The notes beneath the pieces were generated by a model that saw only the letters and a program-made list of their open reading frames with translations, was not told the DNA's origin and did no database searches. Below are positions 1 to 7,882 of a stretch of 64,000 bases of DNA, piece after piece; the stretch's first letter is position 1; every line of letters begins with the position of its first letter. Location: positions 17,487 through 81,486 of the forward strand of contig NZ_QPJT01000016.1 in assembly GCF_003337415.1 (NCBI RefSeq), written 5' to 3'. A program made the position numbers and the translations under genes. Source of the DNA: Anaerobacterium chartisolvens. Its GTDB lineage: Bacteria > Bacillota > Clostridia > Acetivibrionales > DSM-27016.

Positions 1-305
1 TTTACCTCTGCGTTTTTTTTAATTATCTCTCCCTCGGAGCGTATTGTTACAGAGGGGCTTCCCGGAAAGGTTATTGTCATATCATGCTCCTCCCCCGCCT
101 CACCCTCTGCCACCGCCCTCTCTATCTTCTCCTGAGCTTCAAATACCGCCCTGCTTTTATATCCCGTACCAAAAATTGCGGAATAGGAGCCTGCAAAAAG
201 AGCTGTAAACGCCGCTATTGTGATTGACAGTATAAATATGCATACTATGACTTCTATGAATGTAAAGCCTTTATTATTTGTTCTGAAGGTTTTAAATTTT
301 TTCAA
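1..305 (-). CDS. Prepilin-like protein with type IV N-terminal methylation motif (C-terminus beyond window)
   Basis: Reading the minus strand from a TTG at 305 gives an open frame that runs off the window edge. The start is chosen because AGGAGGGAG lies a few bases upstream. The protein opens with a short basic leader followed by NKGFTFIEVIVCIFILSI, which fits the class III (prepilin) signal: peptidase cleavage after the Gly, N-methylation of the Phe, Glu at mature position 5, then a hydrophobic helix to about residue 43. About 101 codons are visible. It lies 14 bp downstream of the PilX-like gene and closes the visible pilus operon, so it is probably a minor pilin or pseudopilin that primes or tips the fibre. 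Which minor pilin it is cannot be told from this fragment. Confidence 0.85.
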   Translation of the reverse strand, partial: MKKFKTFRTNNKGFTFIEVIVCIFILSITIAAFTALFAGSYSAIFGTGYKSRAVFEAQEKIERAVAEGEAGEEHDMTITFPGSPSVTIRSEGEIIKKNAEV

Positions 306-318
306 TATGCTCCCTCCT

Positions 319-1497
319 CTATCTTCTCCACAGCCCCTTTTTATACTTAATATCCTCCTGTGTTACTCCGAAGTTTACATCAGACTCCGTTGTCCCGTCT
401 CCGCTGCTGTATTTTATAACGGCCCCCGTTGCCTCGGTATTGTCAATTATGCGGGCAATCATTGAGCCTTCAAAGTATTCTATAGACTTTAGCAGTATAG
501 ATGCCTCAGGCCCATATATACATCCCTTAAAGCTCATCTTTTTTCCCGACGATCCGTCTCCCGACGGCTGCAGCTTGCCTCTGTCTATATAAAGTATAAG
601 ATGGTTGGGTGCTACATCCTCATAATCATCATCCTCCTCATCGTCGGCTTTGCAATTTATATTCCCCGTGGCAAACAGATTTTGCACAAACAGGTTTACT
701 TTTCTGCCGGTAGGGTCACCTGTAATTACAATTCTTCCGTCCACCGTCAATATAGCGGAAACCGATATGTTTACATCCCCCTCGGACAAATCAATCTCCA
801 GAATACCTCCCTCCTCAACAGTAAGCCATTTGAATTCCTTTTCCCCTTCCGATGCGGATATTATATATCGATCGCCTTCTTTTATTGTATAATCCAGATT
901 AGAGCTGCTATTGGGGAATTCAAGCCTTGATGTGAATGTGGCGGTTGAGCCTGCCATCGCATCATAGGATTCATCGAAGCCATCGTAGTCAAATTCATTG
1001 CCGTAGTAGATATTTGCATTGGTTTCAATGTCGCCGAGTATATCCACTTTCTCTCTGAAATAAAGATCCTCTTTTGCAAACAGGGCATTTTTAAAGGCAC
1101 TCCTTACCTCCAGCTTCTTAACCAACGTCAATATTGCCCTGTCCGATACGTCGTCCACCGTGCCGGTTGAGGTAATTACTACTTCCCCTGAGGGCTCCTC
1201 CCGTACCCTTACGCTGAAGCTGCCCTTTTCCAGAGGAATACTGTCCGACTGCCTGTCTTCTCCCTCTCCCTCAACCATTGACGTATCCCTTGTCTTTATA
1301 ATGTAGTCCGACACCGCCTCACAGCCCGATCTTGCTATATAGTACGCCTGAGTCCTTTTAACCTGCCTGTCTGCGCGCATCACATCATTTACGCTGTAAA
1401 ACCACAGAGTCGTCCCCAGAAAGGTAAGCACCATAACCACCATTAAGGTAACAATCATCGCCGAACCCCTCTGGCTGCTTTTTAAATTCACTGTCAT
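319..1497 (-). CDS. PilX-like pilus assembly protein
   Basis: About 392 residues. The start at 1497 is preferred over in-frame ATGs at 1503 and 1536 because GGAGGGG lies about 10 bases before it. The N-terminus (SSQRGSAMIVTLMVVMVL) is a basic stretch followed by one hydrophobic helix, the arrangement of PilX/GspK-type minor pilus proteins, which lack the canonical GFTLIE site. Next comes QAYYIARSG, which matches the 'A-x-x-A-x-x-G' helix of PilX N-terminal domains. The rest is a soluble, probably beta-rich domain with an acidic loop (DDEEDDDYEDV, near residue 290). It sits between pilB and a prepilin gene, which supports a minor-pilin or initiation-complex role. The C-terminal domain is unassigned. 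Confidence 0.7.
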   Translation of the reverse strand: MTVNLKSSQRGSAMIVTLMVVMVLTFLGTTLWFYSVNDVMRADRQVKRTQAYYIARSGCEAVSDYIIKTRDTSMVEGEGEDRQSDSIPLEKGSFSVRVREEPSGEVVITSTGTVDDVSDRAILTLVKKLEVRSAFKNALFAKEDLYFREKVDILGDIETNANIYYGNEFDYDGFDESYDAMAGSTATFTSRLEFPNSSSNLDYTIKEGDRYIISASEGEKEFKWLTVEEGGILEIDLSEGDVNISVSAILTVDGRIVITGDPTGRKVNLFVQNLFATGNINCKADDEEDDDYEDVAPNHLILYIDRGKLQPSGDGSSGKKMSFKGCIYGPEASILLKSIEYFEGSMIARIIDNTEATGAVIKYSSGDGTTESDVNFGVTQEDIKYKKGLWRR

Positions 1498-1545
1498 AAG
1501 CATCTCCCCTCCTTCCTTCAAGTGCTTACATCCCATATACTCGCT

Positions 1546-3237
1546 TTATACTATAACCCTCACTATTTCCTCCATAGAGGTAATTCCCTGCTTAACCTTT
1601 TTATACGCGTCCTGCCTTAACGTTACCATTCCCTCGTCTATTGCCTTCAGTTCTATATCCCTTGCAGAGGATCTGTTAAGTATCATTTTCTGTATTTCCT
1701 CCGTAACCACAAGCAGCTCATATATAGCCTTCCTGCCTCTATACCCCGTATTATTACAGTGTATGCATCCGTTAGGGCGAAACAGCGTCACACTCTCCTG
1801 CCCATGCTCTGAAGGAAAGTCCGGGGCATTTGCAATAAGCTCTCCGCGGGAAATGTCATAGCTCGTTTTGCACTCCTTGCACAGCACCCTCACCAGCCTC
1901 TGAGCAATAATTCCCACAAGAGACGATGCGGTGAGATAGGGCTCAACCCCCATGTCGGCAAGCCTTGTTACGGCACCCGACGAATTGTTTGTGTGGAGGG
2001 TGGAAAGCACAAAATGCCCTGTAAGAGCCGATTCAACAGCAATTCGGGCAGTCTCGCGGTCACGTATCTCTCCCACCATTATTATATCGGGGTCATTCCT
2101 AAGTATTGACCTTAAGCCCGAAGCGAAGGTCATTCCCGCCCTTGAGCTTGCCTGCACCTGATTTATCCCGTCCATTCGCCTCTCAATAGGGTCCTCGAGA
2201 GTAATTATATTTTTATCGGGTGAGTTGAGCTTGGCAAGCGTTGCGTAAAGCGTGGTGCTCTTACCGCTTCCCGTAGGCCCCGTAATCAGAACAAAGCCAT
2301 ATGGAAGCCTCATAATATCGTTGTATTTTTTAAGCTGCATATCAGGAAAGCCCAGCTCGGAAAGGGTTATAAGCCTGTCGCTGCGGTTGAGCAGGCGAAG
2401 CGTCAGCTTCTCTCCGTAGGCTGTGGGAAGGCTTGCCACCCTCACATCTATAGTCTTTCCGTCAATTTTCATAGTGATCCTGCCATCCTGAGGTATTCTC
2501 CTCTCTGCAATATCCATACTCGCCATGACCTTTATCCTTGAAACAAGCGATGCGTGGAGCCGGGATGGCTGCTGCATGATTTCGTGCAGCACCCCATCAA
2601 TCCTGAAGCGGACCATAAGCTTTTTTTCATGCGGCTCAATATGCACATCGCTGGCCCCCGCCTTTACAGATTGGTTAAAAATCTGATTTGCAAGCTGAAC
2701 AGCAGGCTTTTCGGAGGCGGCGTCGGCCATGTCCTGATCGGCATCCTCCTCTTCCGCTGCCGCCTCCTCGCTCTCTATAATGCTTCCCGAGGTAACGAAC
2801 TGATTTATGGCTGCTCTAAGCTCACTGTCCGCCACAATAGCGGGCTGTATGTCATAGCCTGTAATAAGCCTTAAATCGTCAACAGCTATGATATCCGAAG
2901 GATTAAGCATCGCAACCAGCAGCTTGTTTTTTTCAAAGCCAATAGGCATGGCGTTGTACCTGTTTGCAATTTCAGGGGTTATAAGGTTGGCCGCCGTCAT
3001 ATCTATAGGGCTCTCCCTTAACGAAACGAAGGTTGCCCCGGTTTTTCTTGCCATTATCCTTGCAATATCGTCCTCAGTGCAGTAGCCCATCTGGACAAGC
3101 GCCTGCCCAAGCAGGCCCTTTCCGTCCTTTTTGCTGTTTTCCTCCTGAAGCACCAGTGCCTCTTCAAGCTGCCTCTCCGTTATTATTCCGTTTTCAACAA
3201 GCTTGCTTCCCAAGTAATTCCTTGTGTTTTTCATCAC
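1546..3237 (-). CDS. pilB: Type IV pilus extension ATPase PilB
   Basis: 563 residues, with a GTG start at 3237 behind GGGAG (ATG follows as codon 2). The N-terminal ~150 residues form an MshEN domain with two repeats (LVENGIITERQLEEAL and LVQMGYCTEDDIA), a fold known to bind c-di-GMP in PilB/MshE relatives. The C-terminal motor has Walker A GPTGSGKST (320-328), an Asp box (ITLEDPIE), Walker B IIMVGE (385-390), a His box (LSTLHTN) and a tetracysteine zinc site (C453, C456, C491, C494). These are the hallmarks of the GspE/PilB hexameric assembly ATPase, which pushes pilin subunits into the fibre from the cytoplasmic face with PilC. It lies downstream of pilMNO. Control by c-di-GMP is inference from the domain. 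Confidence 0.96.
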   Translation of the reverse strand: MMKNTRNYLGSKLVENGIITERQLEEALVLQEENSKKDGKGLLGQALVQMGYCTEDDIARIMARKTGATFVSLRESPIDMTAANLITPEIANRYNAMPIGFEKNKLLVAMLNPSDIIAVDDLRLITGYDIQPAIVADSELRAAINQFVTSGSIIESEEAAAEEEDADQDMADAASEKPAVQLANQIFNQSVKAGASDVHIEPHEKKLMVRFRIDGVLHEIMQQPSRLHASLVSRIKVMASMDIAERRIPQDGRITMKIDGKTIDVRVASLPTAYGEKLTLRLLNRSDRLITLSELGFPDMQLKKYNDIMRLPYGFVLITGPTGSGKSTTLYATLAKLNSPDKNIITLEDPIERRMDGINQVQASSRAGMTFASGLRSILRNDPDIIMVGEIRDRETARIAVESALTGHFVLSTLHTNNSSGAVTRLADMGVEPYLTASSLVGIIAQRLVRVLCKECKTSYDISRGELIANAPDFPSEHGQESVTLFRPNGCIHCNNTGYRGRKAIYELLVVTEEIQKMILNRSSARDIELKAIDEGMVTLRQDAYKKVKQGITSMEEIVRVIV

Positions 3238-3311
3238 AGCATTACTTCTCCCGTTAATCTTTATTTACGGCACAAAGCATTCATCATTATGCTATAGATA
3301 ACGAATCGCCT

Positions 3312-3845
3312 CTATTTTGATATAAAAAATGCCTTTGCGGATATTTCTATAGCCAGCGCGGAAGAGTCGGTACCGGCATTTACACTTACTTCCCCCACGG
3401 TAAACAGCCTCTTCGCCGTATTTAAATCCTCAAGCAGCGTCTGCATACCGGCGTAGCCTCCCGTAAAAAAAAGCTTCAGAGGCATTTCGGTATACCCCGT
3501 CTTAGGCACCCTCTGATCGAAGGTTATTTTCTGAAGCCTGACATTTGCCCGGCTTGCCATCCTCTCAATACGCTCAATAATGTCATTTTCTTCAGGACCT
3601 TCCGGCAAAAGCCCTTCAACAAATTCAGCCTTCCTTTGAAGCTCAGACTGGGAGGATTTAATGGCGGTTAAATTTTCTATTTGAGTCCTGTTACCGTCTA
3701 TTTGCGCGGCTTGAGCATTTATCATTTCATTTAAAGCATTGTGGTGCTTAAGCTGGTTATAAATGACAAGCCCCATAAACACCACAACCACCGCAAGTAT
3801 AGCGACAGGCAATATTATGCTTCCTGAGCTCTCTTTAGATCTCAC
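3312..3845 (-). CDS. pilO: Type IV pilus alignment protein PilO
   Basis: 177 residues: a short cytoplasmic tail, one transmembrane helix (about 10-28), a coiled-coil segment rich in Gln, Asn and Glu (about 33-75), then a small alpha/beta domain. This is the PilO layout. PilO pairs with PilN in the periplasm-equivalent space and couples the cytoplasmic ring (PilM) to the outer parts of the machine. The start overlaps the pilN stop by 4 bp, indicating translational coupling. Sequence conservation in this family is low, so the call rests on topology plus the fixed M-N-O order. Confidence 0.85.
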   Translation of the reverse strand: MRSKESSGSIILPVAILAVVVVFMGLVIYNQLKHHNALNEMINAQAAQIDGNRTQIENLTAIKSSQSELQRKAEFVEGLLPEGPEENDIIERIERMASRANVRLQKITFDQRVPKTGYTEMPLKLFFTGGYAGMQTLLEDLNTAKRLFTVGEVSVNAGTDSSALAIEISAKAFFISK

Positions 3846-4432
3846 CTCTCAAATTCCTCCTCCGCAGGCAAGCTCCACTTCTGTACCCTTGATACCGCCG
3901 CACTTATTTCAAACTGCACACTCCTGCCGGAGCCCGAGCCCTGGCTGGCCGAAAGGCTGCAGCTTATGTCAGCGAGCCCCTTTATCCCTTTAAGCTGCCG
4001 GATCCACTCCGCAACGCCGTTATAGTCCCTCGCATAACCCTTTAGCTCTACTTTTGCCGCTTTTCCGTCATACGTGCAGGCTATGCCGCCCAGCCAGACA
4101 TTTTGAGGAATATTTTCGCTTATATCGTTCATTAACCCTCTCCATTCGGGGTTAGAGCCGGCGGCCTCACGCGCCAGCGCCGAAACAGCCTCAATTTTAT
4201 TGTATGCTTCAAGGTAGGGCTTCAGCTCCTCGACCCTCGATGCAAGCAATGAATTTTCACCCTCAAGGCTCTTAAGCCTTTGCTGGAGCGCGCTATTGCT
4301 TATATAAAATGCCACAAAGGCTGACGCAAAAAGCATTGTAAATATAACTCCAATAAGTATGATCGCTGAAATCCCCCTGTACGCCTTGTTATCTTTTTTA
4401 TATTCGGAGGGCAATATGCTTATGTTTTTCAT
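3842..4432 (-). CDS. pilN: Type IV pilus assembly protein PilN
   Basis: 196 residues. The N-terminus has ISILPSEYKKD, equivalent to the short PilN peptide ('INLLP' motif) that docks in a groove of PilM. It is followed by a transmembrane helix (about 21-46), a coiled coil (QQRLKSLEGENSLLASRVEEL) and a ferredoxin-like domain (WLGGIACTYDGKAAKVELKG and onward). The family forms a membrane heterodimer with PilO. The gene sits 5 bp after pilM and overlaps pilO. Confidence 0.9.
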   Translation of the reverse strand: MKNISILPSEYKKDNKAYRGISAIILIGVIFTMLFASAFVAFYISNSALQQRLKSLEGENSLLASRVEELKPYLEAYNKIEAVSALAREAAGSNPEWRGLMNDISENIPQNVWLGGIACTYDGKAAKVELKGYARDYNGVAEWIRQLKGIKGLADISCSLSASQGSGSGRSVQFEISAAVSRVQKWSLPAEEEFER

Positions 4433-4437
4433 GGAAA

Positions 4438-5445
4438 TTATCCCTCCAATCCCCTGAGTGCCATACTGATGCTTATTGCATAATCGGAAGCATCAATTTT
4501 TTCCATGCCCGCGCACTCCTTTGACACCTGTATGCTGCTCATTGGATTAAGAACCTCAACAGGCATGTCAAAGCTGTTTTTAAGCTTATCCAAAAGGCCT
4601 GGAACCTTAAGCCCTCTTCCGCACAGCAGCAGCTTTGCAATGGTTTCGGAGGAGCTTTGAACATAATAATAATTTATAGACGACTGCATCCCCCCCGCTA
4701 TAACATCTCCCAGCTCATCCAGCTCATGCGGCTCAAGCCTGCTTTTGTCAATTTCAAAGGAACCTGTCCCGCCCCAATTTATGTGCTGCTTTAAAAATTC
4801 TGATATGCTGACGGGTATGAGCCGTGCGAGCCTTGGTACCCCTTTTACCGACAAAAGTATGTTTCCCAGCTCATTTCCAAGCTCAACCACCGCAACCCCT
4901 CTTTTCAAATCCTCACCCTTAAGCATTCTGAGCAGGGAGAGAGAGGTTACATCTATGTCTAAGGGCGTTATTTCCGCTGACTCAAAGGCTTTTATAAAGC
5001 CGCTCAGCATACTCCTTCTTGCCGCCACGAGCAATACCTCAATGGTATTTGATTCCTTGCTTTCCGGCCCCTCCAGCACTATATAATCCAGAACCACGGT
5101 GTTTACGGGCATGGGCAGAAAATCCTGCGCCTGAAAGCGTATCAGATTATCCAGCTTGTCTTGCGGCACCCTTGGAAATGTGGCAAACCGCACAAGCACA
5201 TCCTGATTGGAAACGGATATTATTGCCTCCCTGACTTTGATTCTGCATTTGTCCCATAGCAGTGAAAGAGATTTACCAAGCTTTTCAGGGTCCAGCACGG
5301 CACCATCCTTCACACAGCCCTCCGGCAGCTCTAAGGTACCGTATTTTATAAGCCTCGCAGCATCAGGCCTTCCATGAAGCTCTACAGCCCTTGCCTCATA
5401 CGCGTCTATCTGCAAGCCAACCGCCTTTTTCCCAAACAAGCCCAT
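4438..5445 (-). CDS. pilM: Type IV pilus actin-like protein PilM
   Basis: 335 residues with an actin/FtsA-like fold: an N-terminal phosphate-1-like strand (VGLQIDAYEARAVEL), a middle region with DYIVLEGPE, a phosphate-2-like strand (GVAVVELGNELGNILLS), and GGMQSSINYYY before the second nucleotide lobe. PilM is a cytoplasmic ring protein that binds the PilN N-terminus and relays ATPase motion. Five bases separate it from pilN, so the M-N-O unit is co-translated. ATG at 5445 is preceded by a purine-rich CAGGGG. Confidence 0.92.
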   Translation of the reverse strand: MGLFGKKAVGLQIDAYEARAVELHGRPDAARLIKYGTLELPEGCVKDGAVLDPEKLGKSLSLLWDKCRIKVREAIISVSNQDVLVRFATFPRVPQDKLDNLIRFQAQDFLPMPVNTVVLDYIVLEGPESKESNTIEVLLVAARRSMLSGFIKAFESAEITPLDIDVTSLSLLRMLKGEDLKRGVAVVELGNELGNILLSVKGVPRLARLIPVSISEFLKQHINWGGTGSFEIDKSRLEPHELDELGDVIAGGMQSSINYYYVQSSSETIAKLLLCGRGLKVPGLLDKLKNSFDMPVEVLNPMSSIQVSKECAGMEKIDASDYAISISMALRGLEG

Positions 5446-5499
5446 ATAAATGCACCAACCCCTGTAATATTATTAGCCTTGCCGGTTTTTATAACGATA

Positions 5500-6708
5500 C
5501 TATCTTCCAACCTCAGTTACAGCCGTAAACATAGGCAGGTACATGGCTATAAGCATAAGTCCTATGATAGATCCCACTATTACAAGCATAATGGGCTCAA
5601 TAAGGGCGGTAAGCCCCTTGCTCATTGCGGTAACCTCATCCTCATAAAATTCCGCTATTTTTGACAGAAGAGAGGGAAGGGAGCCTGTCTCCTCCCCCAC
5701 CGCTATCATCTGTATAACCATGGGAGGAAATATCCCGCTTTCCTCAAGCTCACTGCTTATGCTTTTGCCGTCCTGAATCCTGAGGCTTGCATTCTTTACC
5801 GCCTTTTCCACCAAAAAGCTTCCCGAGGTGGGGCCCGCGCTTTCAAGCGCCTGCACCACCGGTATTCCTCCCTCCAGCAATGTCGCCAGAGTTCTGCTGA
5901 AGCGCGCCATGACCGACTTGTGTATAAGGGGTCCAAACGCCGGAAGCTTGAATTTAATTATGTCCCAGGTTTTTTTACCCATGGGGCTTTTAACATAGTA
6001 TGTAAATAGCAGTACAACTGCAACAACAGCGCAAATCCATATATACCATCTGCTTCTTAAGGAATTTGACATATGCATAATAATTTCTGTGGGAAGAGGC
6101 AGCTTTTTGTCCTCCGGGAAAAAGCCCATGAAAATGGGAACAATAAACACCAGCATCGCCACAAGAATCATTCCCGCAAAGCCCGCCACCATCTTTGGAT
6201 AAAAGGTTGCGGATTTTATGCTGTCCTTTAACGCCTTATCCTTTTGAAGCTGTTCCGAAAGGTGCGTCAGAGCCATCTCCAGATCCCCTCCCACCTCTCC
6301 GGCGTGTATCATTGATATATAAAGAGGAGAAAAGATTTTGGGGTACGAGGACAGAGCCTCTGTAAAGTTCATTCCTCCTTCTACATTTGAGGCTATTTGC
6401 TGAAGAGCGTTTTTTAAAAGTGAATTATCCGACTGTCTCCCCAGCGTATGCAAGGCTCTTGTAAGAGGTATTCCCGCACCAATCATCGCCGAAAGCTGGC
6501 GGCTGAAAAGAGCAAGCTCAGAAATTTTCACCTTTTTGCCCCAGTCCAATATGCTGTTAAGAGAAGCTTCCCTGTCCTGCTTTAAATCCAGAACGGAATA
6601 GCCCATCTTGCGGAGCTGAATGACCGCCGTCTCCTCCTCTACCGCATCTATCCTTCCTGTAATTATATCCCCCGATTTACTCATACACTCATACATAAAG
6701 GTAGGCAT
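5500..6708 (-). CDS. pilC: Type IV pilus inner-membrane platform protein PilC (GspF family)
   Basis: 402 residues containing two T2SSF domains, the normal PilC/GspF length. The first (about 68-191) includes FSRQLSAMIGAGIPLTRAL; the second (about 270-393) includes FSRTLATLLEGGIPVVQAL, and both carry the family's Gly-Ile-Pro turn. Three hydrophobic segments (about 170-192, 220-240, 375-395) span the membrane. PilC is the platform that the PilB and PilT motors rotate to add or remove pilins. ATG at 6708 follows GAGGGAG, and the gene starts 3 bp after the pilT stop. Confidence 0.96.
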   Translation of the reverse strand: MPTFMYECMSKSGDIITGRIDAVEEETAVIQLRKMGYSVLDLKQDREASLNSILDWGKKVKISELALFSRQLSAMIGAGIPLTRALHTLGRQSDNSLLKNALQQIASNVEGGMNFTEALSSYPKIFSPLYISMIHAGEVGGDLEMALTHLSEQLQKDKALKDSIKSATFYPKMVAGFAGMILVAMLVFIVPIFMGFFPEDKKLPLPTEIIMHMSNSLRSRWYIWICAVVAVVLLFTYYVKSPMGKKTWDIIKFKLPAFGPLIHKSVMARFSRTLATLLEGGIPVVQALESAGPTSGSFLVEKAVKNASLRIQDGKSISSELEESGIFPPMVIQMIAVGEETGSLPSLLSKIAEFYEDEVTAMSKGLTALIEPIMLVIVGSIIGLMLIAMYLPMFTAVTEVGR

Positions 6709-6711
6709 TTT

Positions 6712-7854
6712 TTACTCCCTCCACTGTGCTGCCGTCATTGACGAAAAGCCATGGTTTGGCATCATCCTTTCAAGCTCTATCCTGTCCACGCAATACTCCT
6801 GTGCAATTTCCTTTGTAATAATCCCTCTCTGGTACAGCTTAACCAGAGCAAGATCCATAGTCTGCATACCTGATGAATGCCCCGTCTGTATGGCGCTGTA
6901 AAGCTGGTGCTCCTTTCCGTCCCTTATAAGGCTTCTCACCGCCTGTGAGTCGGTCATGAACTCAACTGCCGCAGCGCGGCCCTTTAAGTCTCTTTTTGGA
7001 ACAAGCTGCTGTGAAATTACCGCCCTTAGTGAGTTGGCAAGCTGCTGCCTTATCTGATCCCTCTTATGGGATTCAAAAACATCTACAATACGGCTGATTG
7101 TAAGCGGCGCGGTTTGAGTGTGAAGCGTTGAAAAGACCAGATGACCTGTCTCGGCAGCCGTAAGCGCTATGGATATGCTTTCCATATCCCTCATCTCTCC
7201 TATAAGTATTACATCGGGGTCATGCCTTAGCACATGTCTCAGAGCATTTGAGAAGGAACGGGTATCGCTTCCTATTTCCCTTTGCCTTATGGAAGACATC
7301 TTGTGCTTGTGCAGGTACTCTATAGGGTCCTCTATCGTAACTATGTTCATGCTCCTTGTGCTGTTTATCAGGTCTATCATGGCGGCAAGCGTGGTCGACT
7401 TTCCGCTTCCCGTAGGCCCTGTAACAAGTATAATGCCTCTTGTGAGATAGCAAAGCTTCTTTATCTCCTCCGGGAGCCCAAGAGAGTCTATATTGGGAAC
7501 GTTGTAAGGAACAGTTCTGAACACCATTGCAAGACTGCCCCTCTGGCGCATTATATTTCCTCTGAATCTTGATATACCGGGAAGCGAGTACGCAAAATCA
7601 AGCTCAAGCTCCCTTCTCAGCTCCTCCTGCTGCTCAGGCCCTATGGCGGAATCCAGAATACACTGCAAATCATCCGGCTTAAGCGCAGGAAAGCCCTGTG
7701 CCTCAAGCTCTCCGTTAACCCTTATGGCAGGAGGCGCACCCGCTACCAAATGAAGATCGGAGCCTTTTTTCTCCACTGTCAGCTTGAGCAGGTGATCGAG
7801 GCTGACAGGGTACCCCTGATCTCCGCAATTATATAATTTTGTTTCCTCCGACAT
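6712..7854 (-). CDS. pilT: Pilus retraction ATPase PilT
   Basis: 380 residues from ATG at 7854, chosen because AAAGGGGGAC lies at proper spacing; upstream in-frame ATGs lack a site and one overlaps the previous stop. It carries Walker A GPTGSGKST (146-154), Asp box IVTIEDPIE, Walker B VILIGEMRD (215-223), the His box FSTLHT, and AVRSLIRDGK, equivalent to the PilT-specific AIRNLIRE retraction motif. There is no MshEN domain and no zinc site, which separates it from PilB. It powers fibre disassembly, so pili here are probably retractile. The gene lies between the secretin-like gene and pilC. Confidence 0.95.
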   Translation of the reverse strand: MSEETKLYNCGDQGYPVSLDHLLKLTVEKKGSDLHLVAGAPPAIRVNGELEAQGFPALKPDDLQCILDSAIGPEQQEELRRELELDFAYSLPGISRFRGNIMRQRGSLAMVFRTVPYNVPNIDSLGLPEEIKKLCYLTRGIILVTGPTGSGKSTTLAAMIDLINSTRSMNIVTIEDPIEYLHKHKMSSIRQREIGSDTRSFSNALRHVLRHDPDVILIGEMRDMESISIALTAAETGHLVFSTLHTQTAPLTISRIVDVFESHKRDQIRQQLANSLRAVISQQLVPKRDLKGRAAAVEFMTDSQAVRSLIRDGKEHQLYSAIQTGHSSGMQTMDLALVKLYQRGIITKEIAQEYCVDRIELERMMPNHGFSSMTAAQWRE

Positions 7855-7882
7855 AAAAGCCGTCCCCCTTTGCAAGCCGTCA

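Noticed and set aside
601..930. Plus-strand hydrophobic frame within the PilX-like gene
   Set aside because: It lies fully antisense to a well-supported gene and has no convincing start signal.
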